A stretch of 8,633 bases of DNA, taken from assembly GCA_964651505.1 (NCBI GenBank), contig CAZYXT010000102.1:1-8633 (forward strand). The letters run 5' to 3'. Below, one piece after another: positions 1 to 5,820 of the stretch. The number at the start of each line of letters is the position of its first letter. The first letter of the stretch is position 1. A model generated the notes under the pieces. It was not told the DNA's origin. It worked only from the letters and a program-made list of their open reading frames with translations, and ran no database searches. The position numbers were made by a program, and so were the translations under genes. This DNA is from Avisuccinivibrio_A sp964651505. Its GTDB lineage: Bacteria > Pseudomonadota > Gammaproteobacteria > Enterobacterales > Succinivibrionaceae.

Positions 1-3
1 CCC

Positions 4-46
4 GCATGGTCTAAATGGGGCCTGCATAGTAAAATAATTGCCTACA
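4..46. mobile_element. Possible insertion-sequence end (IS21-like terminal repeats)
   Basis: Two imperfect 20-base units lie head to tail at 4-23 and 24-43. Each begins GCAT and ends GCCT, with about 12 of 20 positions identical, and they are followed at once by ACA at 44-46. IS21-family elements (IstA/IstB) typically end in TG...CA and carry several roughly 20-base internal repeats inside each end, so this could be the right end of such an element whose body lies left of the window. No transposase reading frame is inside the window, so the call rests only on the repeat pattern and the terminal ACA. Confidence 0.3.
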
Positions 47-108
47 AGATTCGGGGGAAAAATTAAAGGCAGGCTAAAGAGGAAAGGACCTTATTGAGTG
101 ACAGTTAT

Positions 109-2313
109 CTAACTTTCAGGATTAATCGTCAATGAACTGCCGGACCAACTTGCCGGACCACTGTCGCCGCTAATAATCAAAGTATCATTATCAGAACTAA
201 TACCCTCTGAAACTTCAATGATGCCGTTCTCGATGGTAACAGTGGTGGCGCCATCTGAATTATTGCTATTATCGTTAATCTCCAACGTTTGCACAGCCAA
301 AGTCGCCCCGCTGTTGCCCAGGTCCAAAGACGAGTCCTCCGACGAGGTTACCAAACTCAGCGAGCCTTCAATCTCAAGTCTTGCCCCGTCTTCCATGGCC
401 ACAATGCCAACACCGGAATTCTGAGAGCCGCTGAATTGACTAAAGTCAACACTGCCGCTCACACTGCCACTGACATTAACCACGCCGTTGTCGCCAATCA
501 GCAAAGTCGTGCCGGAGACGTTGTTGCCGCTGTCTTGACCAAAAAAGTCTCCCATCTGCACGCCGGTCAGATACAGATAGCCATAAGTTGAACTCGCGCT
601 GTCGCCCTTAACAGTAATATTTACGTTCTTTGAAGAATCATTGCTCGTATCTTGCCAAGTTACCTTTGCAGCCGTCAAATCCAACGAAGCATTGCCCGAA
701 GATGAAGCCGCAATGGTAATGCTGCTGCTGTCGTCACCCGAAGCGCTGCCCAAATTCAATCTCGTGTCTTCGCCAAACACAACAGCAACATCCCCGGCCT
801 GAGTAACGGAAGAGTCCGAGCCAATCGTGATGCTGCCCGATACCAAATCGACATTGACCTCAACATCCCAAACGCCCTGAGTAAACGACAACGAGCCCGA
901 AGCAGTAGAGGTGCCAATCTTCAATATAGATCCCGTTTCGCTGGTAACAATGCCCGGATCTGCAGCCTCATCAGTCTCCAGCACCACAGTATCTGCCAAC
1001 ACAAAACTGCCGCTGGCATTAACCACCAGATTGCTCTTGGCGGTAGCCTGTTTAAAGCCCAAAGTAGAAGTGCCCGTGTAAGAACCCGACCCCAAAGTCA
1101 ACTTGCCGGCTTCAACATACAGATTGGCGTCACTGCTCAAAGCAGCATTATTCGAATTGCTCAGTGTATTGCTAATTTTCAGCTCATCGCCCGTAACCAG
1201 GGACCCAGAAACCACAATCACGCCGTCAGAAGCCGTTTCACCCCCTGACCACGCGTAATCTGCCAAATCAGCACTGTCAGTAAACTTCAAAACACCGCCC
1301 GAGACCAACAAAAGACTGCCGGATTGACTTTCGTCGCCGCTAACATTCAAGAAGGTCTGCAGAGTACTGTCGGAAATCTCCAAAGTGCTGTTAACGCTTT
1401 CGGTAACACTGCCCGCAAAGTTTTCAGTATTACCATCAACCTTAATCGTCGAGCTCTCATCGCTAGCCTTCAAATCAACACCATCGCTGATAGCCAAAGT
1501 ACCCGAGGAAATAATCAGGCTGCCCCCTGAAATATCAACAGTGCCTGAAGTAATATCAACTCTGCCAATATTTTCAGTGCTATCACCGCTAGTCTTAGAA
1601 ATACTCAGCTCCAAATTACCCTGAATGCTGGCATTGACATCCCATTCGCCTCCTTCAACACTTATCGCACCCGAGCTGTTATCTTCAACTAATAAATTAC
1701 CCCCGCTCGTAAAGTTCAAAGTCCCCGCTATAACACTGTCAGCAGCGCTGCCACTAAAAATCAAATAAGCATCATCGCCATTAATCTCAATCGTCCCGCC
1801 TGAAACAGAAGCCGCAGCAGTAGAACTTCCCCCGCTCAACACCAAAGCACCGGCATTAACCGTAATTGTCTCCATCGTAAGCGTGCCGGAACTGCCAATC
1901 AACAAGCCCGAGCCTGAATAGTCAACTTCCCCTTCGCTCTCAATCCTAATCTCTAAATTCGTGCCGGACCAACTTGCCGGACTCCCGTTGCCGCTGACAT
2001 AGTTGCCTCCCGTCGAAGCAGCGCTGCCCGAAGTAATAATGACATCATGCCCTGAAGTGTTTAACGTCTCACTCTGAGAAACCGTAACGAACTGATAAGT
2101 GCCGCTGCCTGACGCACTATCTGAACCTGTAATTTGAATTTCCCCGACATCAGTTAAATCAGAACTGCTTGACAAATTCTCAGCATTCGCCTGTCCTGCG
2201 GCCAAACCTGCAGTCAGAACCACTGCAGAGGCTAAGCCTTTGATATAGGCTTTCTTGAAAATAGAACGATACTCAGCCAATAAAAAGCTGAGAGCCCCTC
2301 TTGTGAGCTTCAT
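109..2313 (-). CDS. Large secreted Ser/Gly-rich beta-helix-like surface protein, autotransporter passenger type without a barrel
   Basis: The protein has 734 residues. I chose the ATG at 2313 because GGGAG lies 9 bases upstream; an in-frame start 12 codons earlier has no such site. Residues 1-44 form an extended signal peptide: a basic region with YRSIFKKAYIKG (15-26), a hydrophobic core (27-40) and an AxA-type site after QANA (44). The mature part is acidic, lacks cysteine and is built from short imperfect Gly/Ser/Asp strands such as SGTVDISGGSLIISSGTL, as in right-handed beta-helix passengers of type V secretion. No C-terminal beta-barrel follows: the frame stops at TAG right after a second copy of a PASWSG segment (720-725) also present at 112-117. 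It may be a truncated autotransporter or a passenger that is exported otherwise. Function is inferred from composition only; an adhesin or surface-layer role is a guess. Confidence 0.75.
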   Translation of the reverse strand: MKLTRGALSFLLAEYRSIFKKAYIKGLASAVVLTAGLAAGQANAENLSSSSDLTDVGEIQITGSDSASGSGTYQFVTVSQSETLNTSGHDVIITSGSAASTGGNYVSGNGSPASWSGTNLEIRIESEGEVDYSGSGLLIGSSGTLTMETITVNAGALVLSGGSSTAAASVSGGTIEINGDDAYLIFSGSAADSVIAGTLNFTSGGNLLVEDNSSGAISVEGGEWDVNASIQGNLELSISKTSGDSTENIGRVDITSGTVDISGGSLIISSGTLAISDGVDLKASDESSTIKVDGNTENFAGSVTESVNSTLEISDSTLQTFLNVSGDESQSGSLLLVSGGVLKFTDSADLADYAWSGGETASDGVIVVSGSLVTGDELKISNTLSNSNNAALSSDANLYVEAGKLTLGSGSYTGTSTLGFKQATAKSNLVVNASGSFVLADTVVLETDEAADPGIVTSETGSILKIGTSTASGSLSFTQGVWDVEVNVDLVSGSITIGSDSSVTQAGDVAVVFGEDTRLNLGSASGDDSSSITIAASSSGNASLDLTAAKVTWQDTSNDSSKNVNITVKGDSASSTYGYLYLTGVQMGDFFGQDSGNNVSGTTLLIGDNGVVNVSGSVSGSVDFSQFSGSQNSGVGIVAMEDGARLEIEGSLSLVTSSEDSSLDLGNSGATLAVQTLEINDNSNNSDGATTVTIENGIIEVSEGISSDNDTLIISGDSGPASWSGSSLTINPES
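138..158. repeat. 21-base exact repeat, copy 1 (3' end of the secreted-protein gene)
   Basis: This 21-base segment is identical to 1962-1982. It contains an 8-base direct repeat, TGCCGGAC, twice with CAACT between. It encodes the PASWSG segment close to the C-terminus of the secreted protein. The match ends exactly at both borders, while the encoded residues beyond remain loosely alike (LTINPES against LEIRIES). Confidence 0.85.
1962..1982. repeat. 21-base exact repeat, copy 2 (5' part of the secreted-protein gene)
   Basis: This is the partner of 138-158 in the same orientation, about 1.8 kb away. It encodes PASWSG near residue 112 of the secreted protein. The pair brackets most of the passenger domain and could serve for recombination or mark a repeated structural module. 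Confidence 0.85.
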
Positions 2314-2326
2314 ATCTTGTGTCTCC
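2311..2326 (-). promoter_or_regulatory. Ribosome binding site fixing the start of the secreted protein
   Basis: On the minus strand GGGAG at about 2326-2322 precedes the ATG at 2313-2311 by 9 bases. This decides against the longer frame starting at 2349. The 137 bases between this gene and the small membrane gene upstream (2314-2450) are GC-rich with short inverted repeats such as CTCG-TGAA-CGAG. I see no convincing sigma-70 promoter there. Confidence 0.6.
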
Positions 2327-2450
2327 CAAAAACCGATTTCCTGCACCAAGGGCGTGAGGGGGCTCGTTCACGAGGTCGCAGGCAAGGCCCTCAGCTGCAT
2401 GAGAGTCTTGCGCGTGAGCCTGAGGCAGGATCGCAAATGCGTGCTTTCAA

Positions 2451-2720
2451 TCACTCCATGACAGTCAGGATCACAAAACAGCCTGCGGCGATGAAAGCGG
2501 TCAGACACAGGCAGATGGCAGCTCCCGTGAGCGTTTTGGGGTAGCCCAAGGCCAAATATTCGCCCAATTTGCCTCTTAAGGTGAGAATGCTTTTGGGGCT
2601 TGAGCGCTTGAAGTGAAGGTCGCGTTTGCTGCCCATCGCAAAACGAAAGGCCACCGCGCTTAAGGTTGCGAAAATCAAACAAACCAGAATTTTAAACGGA
2701 GTGATTGTGATAACACTCAT
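2451..2720 (-). CDS. Small two-helix inner membrane protein, unknown function
   Basis: The protein has 89 residues from the ATG at 2720; an in-frame GTG four codons earlier is also possible. The ribosome site is weak (GGTG about 10 bases upstream). Two hydrophobic segments are clear, about residues 8-27 (FKILVCLIFATLSAVAFRFA) and 66-87 (GAAICLCLTAFIAAGCFVIL), joined by a basic linker (SKRDLHFKRSSPKS). This fits a membrane hairpin with a positive cytoplasmic loop. I do not recognise the family. It is divergent from the anion symporter with a 95-base gap and lies 137 bases upstream of the secreted-protein gene on the same strand, so those two could be co-transcribed. The overlapping frame at 2368-2682 is less protein-like and was set aside. 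The gene is plausible because the hydrophobic pattern is regular, but no homologue was recognised. Confidence 0.5.
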   Translation of the reverse strand: MSVITITPFKILVCLIFATLSAVAFRFAMGSKRDLHFKRSSPKSILTLRGKLGEYLALGYPKTLTGAAICLCLTAFIAAGCFVILTVME

Positions 2721-2721
2721 A
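2706..2721. promoter_or_regulatory. CRP-like binding site upstream of the anion symporter
   Basis: TGTGA-N6-TCATA matches the CRP core TGTGA-N6-TCACA at 9 of 10 positions and about 14 of 22 over the extended palindrome. Its centre lies near -59 relative to the start expected from the -10 at 2759-2767, close to the usual class I position. It also overlaps the first codon of the small leftward membrane gene. Catabolite control of a carboxylate transporter would be sensible, but one such match can arise by chance. Confidence 0.3.
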
Positions 2722-2755
2722 GTTTTAGTCACCGAAGATAGTTTTTTAGTATCCG

Positions 2756-2767
2756 TGCTAATATAAA
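2756..2767 (+). promoter_or_regulatory. Probable -10 region of the symporter promoter
   Basis: TGCTAATAT (2756-2764) reads as an extended -10, and TATAAA (2762-2767) overlaps it. No good -35 lies 16-18 bases upstream, which fits an activator-dependent or extended -10 promoter. The expected leader before the GTG at 2816 is about 45 bases. Confidence 0.4.
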
Positions 2768-2815
2768 ATGAAAGATGTTCATCATGATAGCGTTTTTGTG
2801 TAGAGGAGACAAATT

Positions 2816-4081
2816 GTGGATCCGGCGATAATCACGTTGATTGTTCTGGCGGTAGTCGCTTTTTTATTTGTGACCGAACTTATTCCCCTTGCGGTAACCT
2901 CGATGGGAGCATCGGTCGTTTTGGGGGTTTTGGGCGTCCTTACCCCTAAGGAAGTATTCTCCGGTCTGTCCAATTCCACCGTGGTATTGTTCGCCGGCAT
3001 GTTTGTGGTCGGCGCGGCCATGCTCGAATCCGGGGTGGCGCAGACCATCGGCAACTGGGTGGTCAAAAAGGTGGGTACCAGAGAGGTTCCCCTGATGACC
3101 GCCATGATGCTCATCACCATCATCATGTCGTCATTTTGTTCCAACACCGGCACGGTGGCCTGCCTGATGCCCGTCATCATCGGCATTTGCGCGGCTGCCA
3201 AGATCCCCGTTTCGCCCTTGTTGATGGGCCTGGCGGTGGCGGCCAATACCGGCGGCACCATCACCATGGTCGGCACTCCTCCCAACATTATCGGCGCAGG
3301 TGCCCTTGAGGCAGCAGGCATCCCCTCCTTCGGGTTCTTTGAATTTGCCTTGATCGGCATTCCGCTGTCCCTGGTCTCCCTTATCTTCATGATCACCATC
3401 GGCAGGCGCATCGTGCCCAAGAACATGGCCGATTTGGGCTCCATCGATACCACGCAGGGCATGACGGGGTCGCCTCGGGCCCGCTGGATCTGCGCGGGCA
3501 TCCTTATTTATGTCGTCATCGGCTTGTGCATCGGCATCCCGGGGCTCAACGCCGAAATGGTTGCTGTCTCAGGCGGCCTGCTGTGCGTGCTCTTGGGCTG
3601 CTTGTCCGAGCGCGCCGCTTACGACGGCATCGACTGGGTGACCATCTTCTTGTTTGCAGGCATGCTCCCCATTGCCGAGGCTTTGGACAAGACCGGCGCA
3701 GGCTCGATGATTGCCCGCGAGGTAGTGGGTCTGGTAGGCGAGAACCCTTCATCCTTCTTGTTCATGTTAGTGCTGTTCTGCCTCTCCTGCGGCCTGACTC
3801 AGTTTATGTCCAACACCGCAGCGTCCGCCTTGCTGTGCCCCATCGGCATTTCCATTGCTCAGGAGATGGGGTCTTCCCCTTACCCTGTGGTCATGGCCAT
3901 TGCCATCGCCGCCTCTTGCGCCTTCACCACCCCGGTTGCCACTCCTCCCAACACCCTGGTTATGGGCCCGGGCGGCTTCAAGTTCAGAGACTACATCATT
4001 GTGGGCGTGCCCCTGGTCATTATCTCCCTGATCTTGTGCTGCATCATCATTCCCATCTGCTGGCCTTTCTTCCCCGCTTAG
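2816..4081 (+). CDS. SLC13/DASS-family anion:sodium symporter
   Basis: The 421-residue protein is almost wholly hydrophobic, with about 10-11 membrane segments. It carries the paired signatures of the divalent anion:Na+ symporter family. The first repeat has SNT (109-111), then NTGGTITMVGTPPN (144-157). The second has MSNTAASALLCP (331-342), then TTPVATPPNTLVMGPGG (371-387). The two SNT motifs sit at the tips of the re-entrant hairpins and bind substrate and sodium in characterised members such as VcINDY. The likely role is sodium-coupled uptake of a di- or tricarboxylate (succinate, fumarate, malate or citrate); the exact substrate cannot be read, and sulfate is possible. The length is slightly below the usual 450-480. 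The start is GTG, with AGAGGAG about 6-7 bases upstream. The gene stands alone, divergent from the small membrane gene, and ends in two strong terminators. Confidence 0.9.
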   Translation: MDPAIITLIVLAVVAFLFVTELIPLAVTSMGASVVLGVLGVLTPKEVFSGLSNSTVVLFAGMFVVGAAMLESGVAQTIGNWVVKKVGTREVPLMTAMMLITIIMSSFCSNTGTVACLMPVIIGICAAAKIPVSPLLMGLAVAANTGGTITMVGTPPNIIGAGALEAAGIPSFGFFEFALIGIPLSLVSLIFMITIGRRIVPKNMADLGSIDTTQGMTGSPRARWICAGILIYVVIGLCIGIPGLNAEMVAVSGGLLCVLLGCLSERAAYDGIDWVTIFLFAGMLPIAEALDKTGAGSMIAREVVGLVGENPSSFLFMLVLFCLSCGLTQFMSNTAASALLCPIGISIAQEMGSSPYPVVMAIAIAASCAFTTPVATPPNTLVMGPGGFKFRDYIIVGVPLVIISLILCCIIIPICWPFFPA

Positions 4082-4095
4082 CACAAGGATGCAGC

Positions 4096-4133
4096 TTTGC
4101 CCCGGGCCTGAGGCCCGATGGCAAACCTTTTTT
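4096..4133 (+). terminator. Intrinsic terminator 1 of the symporter gene
   Basis: The outer arms TTTGCC (4096-4101) and GGCAAA (4120-4125) enclose GGGCCT (4104-4109) and AGGCCC (4111-4116), followed by CC and six T (4128-4133). It begins 15 bases after the symporter stop codon. Confidence 0.85.
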
Positions 4134-4166
4134 AAAAGGCCCCCTGCGCGGGGGCTTTGGTTTTTT
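4134..4166 (+). terminator. Intrinsic terminator 2, in tandem
   Basis: The stem GCCCCC (4139-4144) and GGGGGC (4150-4155) has loop TGCGC, flanking A and T runs that extend the pairing, and six T at 4161-4166. It starts directly after the T-run of the first terminator, giving a double stop between the symporter and the next gene. Confidence 0.85.
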
Positions 4167-4204
4167 AAGGCTTCCCAAAATTACTTTTTGCCATTCTGCT
4201 TTTA

Positions 4205-4336
4205 ATGCTCGATGCCAACTTTGGGAGTGTGCTTTTGGCCATGGAGCAACGGGTGCATTGGTTTTTGTTTAAAACTTTGATATGGGTTTTATTTTGCCTT
4301 GCCGCCGTTATCGGTGACACCGGGGCTTTGTTATAA
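4205..4336 (+). CDS. Possible very small membrane protein (43 residues), unrecognised
   Basis: This frame is open from 4169, just after the second terminator, to a TAA at 4334-4336. From the ATG at 4205 it gives 43 residues. The open stretch is strikingly hydrophobic in two blocks (LLFAILLLMLDANFG and FLFKTLIWVLFCLAAVIG) separated by MEQRVHW, a layout typical of a membrane hairpin. However, there is no ribosome site before this ATG. The inner ATG at 4241 has only a distant GGGAG, and no promoter is visible after the terminators. The stop codon lies within the TATAAT of the next gene's promoter. It could be a remnant of a longer membrane gene, a true small protein, or a chance product of T-rich sequence. 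Confidence 0.22.
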   Translation: MLDANFGSVLLAMEQRVHWFLFKTLIWVLFCLAAVIGDTGALL

Positions 4337-4337
4337 T
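4329..4337 (+). promoter_or_regulatory. Extended -10 promoter of the GlyA-like gene
   Basis: TGTTATAAT combines a perfect TATAAT (4332-4337) with the TGn extension one base upstream. No good -35 is found at 16-18 bases, which extended -10 promoters tolerate. Transcription would start near 4344, leaving a leader of about 47 bases. The rest of 4167-4384 holds no other signal apart from the small open frame listed separately. Confidence 0.65.
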
Positions 4338-4390
4338 TTGTTCGTTTAATAATCAACCTGTTTATCAATCAGACTTGAGGGGAGGTGTGC

Positions 4391-5755
4391 ATGAATCCGC
4401 TTAACGTGATCCACGGATTTGATCCTGATTTATACGATTATTTTAAAACCGAGATTGAAAGACATCATTTGTCTTTGTCCTTCATCCCCGATGAAAACAG
4501 CGTGTCGCCCCTGGTGGCCGCCATCAGCGGCAGCGTCCTGGTCAATACCAACCGCGCCTCATCCAGCACCGTCAATGTGGGACTGGAGGCTTTGACCACC
4601 AAGCGTTTGTGCGAGCTTTTCAAGTCCGAGCACGCCAACATCCGCACCATCACCATCGAAGCTGCCTCGCGCGTGGTCTTTCAGGCCCTGACCAGGCGCG
4701 GCGACGTGGTGATGAGCCTGGATCTGCGCAAAAAAGAGCATTGCAACAGCGAATCTTTGGCTTACCGCTTCGTCAACTTTGGCGTGGATCCTGAGAGCCG
4801 CAAGCTGAACATGGACGCCATCGAAGAGCAGGCCTTGCAGTGCCAGCCTCAGCTTATCATCCTCTCGCCCGTCAACTATCCTTTGGCCATCGATTATCAG
4901 CGCTTCTCCCATATTGCCAAGAAGTGCGGGGCCGTTTTGTGGTGCGACATGTCCCAGACGGCCGCTCTGGTGGCAGGCGGAGCCATCTCCTCGCCCGTCC
5001 CTTATGCCGACGTGGTCACCTTCACCGCCCACGGCGCGATGCAGGGACCTCATTCGTCGGTGATCTTGTGTTCGGGCGATTATGCCAATGCCATCGACCG
5101 CGTGGTGGTCAGCTCGGGCCATAACGGCTTGCAGACTGCGCAAATGGCCTCTTTGAGCGCCCGCATCATGGAAATGAAGCAGGGCATTTACTGTGAATAC
5201 GCACAGTGCGTCGTGGAAAATGCCCGCGCCTTGGCCGAAGGTTTGCTGGCAGGCGGCGTGCGCCTGGTGTGCGGCGGCACCGATACCCATCAGGTGATCG
5301 TCGATGCCCAAAGCTGCGCCATGTCCGCCCGCGGCGCCCAGGAATTGCTTGATGAAGCAGGCGTGCGCGTACGCATCTGCACCATTCAGACCCAGGATCC
5401 CGAGATCAAGTTTGACGGCATCCGCTTCTCGACCCTGCCTTCGACCACTCGCGGCATCAGCCCCGCTCTGTTAAAGGAGATCGGCACCGCGATAGGCTCC
5501 TTCCTGACCCATCCTTACGAAAGCAACGGCAAGATGCTGCGCGACAAGGTGGCGGGGATCACCGTGGGACTGCCTGATTTTTATGATCACTGGTTGGCCC
5601 AAAGCGTGCGCGAGAACCTGACCAGATCCTACTTCATGCAATCTGACAGCGCCCTCATCAAGGATGCCGCGCACCCCAGCCGCTTGGAGATGTTCGTGCA
5701 TAAAGTGGCCGACAAGAGAGCCCATAAGCACGATCATGAGAACTCAGGCAAGTAA
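4391..5755 (+). CDS. Serine hydroxymethyltransferase-like protein lacking the PLP lysine (probable pseudoenzyme)
   Basis: The protein has 454 residues, starting at the ATG preceded by GGGGAGG five bases upstream; an in-frame GTG two codons earlier overlaps that site. It aligns with E. coli GlyA almost end to end: DPDLYDYFKTEIE (11-23), ELFKSEHANI (75-84), CDMSQTAALVAGG (185-197), TAHGAMQGPH (212-221), CGGTDTHQVIVD (294-305) and GIRFST (343-348). Key positions differ. Lys229 of GlyA, which forms the Schiff base, falls on Gly215. The phosphate-binding Ser-Gly-Ser falls on T88-I89-E90. Glu57 falls near Thr60 and His203 on Gln189. Retained are the pyridine-nitrogen Asp (D186), the ring-stacking His (H117), His228 (H214) and the substrate Arg (R345). 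A tail of about 55-75 residues, ending in a His/Lys-rich stretch (HKHDH), exceeds GlyA's 417. The fold is therefore probably kept while PLP catalysis is not. It is a single-gene unit; its function is unknown, with a binding or regulatory role possible. E. coli residue numbers are from memory. Confidence 0.8.
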   Translation: MNPLNVIHGFDPDLYDYFKTEIERHHLSLSFIPDENSVSPLVAAISGSVLVNTNRASSSTVNVGLEALTTKRLCELFKSEHANIRTITIEAASRVVFQALTRRGDVVMSLDLRKKEHCNSESLAYRFVNFGVDPESRKLNMDAIEEQALQCQPQLIILSPVNYPLAIDYQRFSHIAKKCGAVLWCDMSQTAALVAGGAISSPVPYADVVTFTAHGAMQGPHSSVILCSGDYANAIDRVVVSSGHNGLQTAQMASLSARIMEMKQGIYCEYAQCVVENARALAEGLLAGGVRLVCGGTDTHQVIVDAQSCAMSARGAQELLDEAGVRVRICTIQTQDPEIKFDGIRFSTLPSTTRGISPALLKEIGTAIGSFLTHPYESNGKMLRDKVAGITVGLPDFYDHWLAQSVRENLTRSYFMQSDSALIKDAAHPSRLEMFVHKVADKRAHKHDHENSGK

Positions 5756-5770
5756 ACCTCTTTTACTTGC
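5748..5770 (+). other. Perfect 9-base hairpin spanning the stop codon of the GlyA-like gene
   Basis: GCAAGTAAA (5748-5756) pairs fully with TTTACTTGC (5762-5770) around the loop CCTCT. The left arm includes the TAA stop, and the right arm overlaps the likely -35 of the next promoter. No T-run follows, so it is not a classical intrinsic terminator. It may protect the messenger's 3' end. Confidence 0.5.
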
Positions 5771-5791
5771 AAACCATCCTTCCCCTATAAT
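5762..5791 (+). promoter_or_regulatory. Sigma-70-type promoter of the dusA unit
   Basis: A perfect TATAAT lies at 5786-5791, with TTTACT (4 of 6 to the -35 consensus) 18 bases upstream at 5762-5767. Transcription would start near 5798, which makes the ATG at 5800 leaderless and favours the ATG at 5821 as the dusA start. Confidence 0.65.
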
Positions 5792-5820
5792 AAAGCCTCA
5801 TGATCAAAAGTGAGGCTCTT

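Noticed and set aside
109..2313. Repetitive look of the secreted-protein gene as a possible CRISPR or tandem-repeat array
   Set aside because: The units are imperfect and variable in length, and belong to one long reading frame of beta-strand repeats; no regular repeat-spacer pattern exists.
2368..2682. 104-codon minus-strand frame overlapping the small membrane gene
   Set aside because: The alternative phase (2451-2720) has two well-formed membrane helices, while this one has an Arg/His-rich random composition.
2782..3501. 239-codon minus-strand open frame opposite the symporter
   Set aside because: It is the antisense shadow of a confidently identified transporter; its Met/Pro/Thr-rich content mirrors the codons of the hydrophobic gene.
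3526..4272. 248-codon plus-strand frame overlapping the symporter's 3' half and the terminators
   Set aside because: It is out of frame with the real gene, rich in Arg/His/Leu as expected of a frame shadow, and runs through both intrinsic terminators.
4165..4368. 67-codon basic minus-strand frame in the gap before the GlyA-like gene
   Set aside because: It starts at TTG without a ribosome site, lacks any domain feature, and would oppose the promoter of the neighbouring gene.
4559..5311. 250-codon minus-strand open frame opposite the GlyA-like gene
   Set aside because: It is antisense to a gene with clear family alignment; the His/Gly/Asp-rich composition is a codon mirror with no domain pattern.
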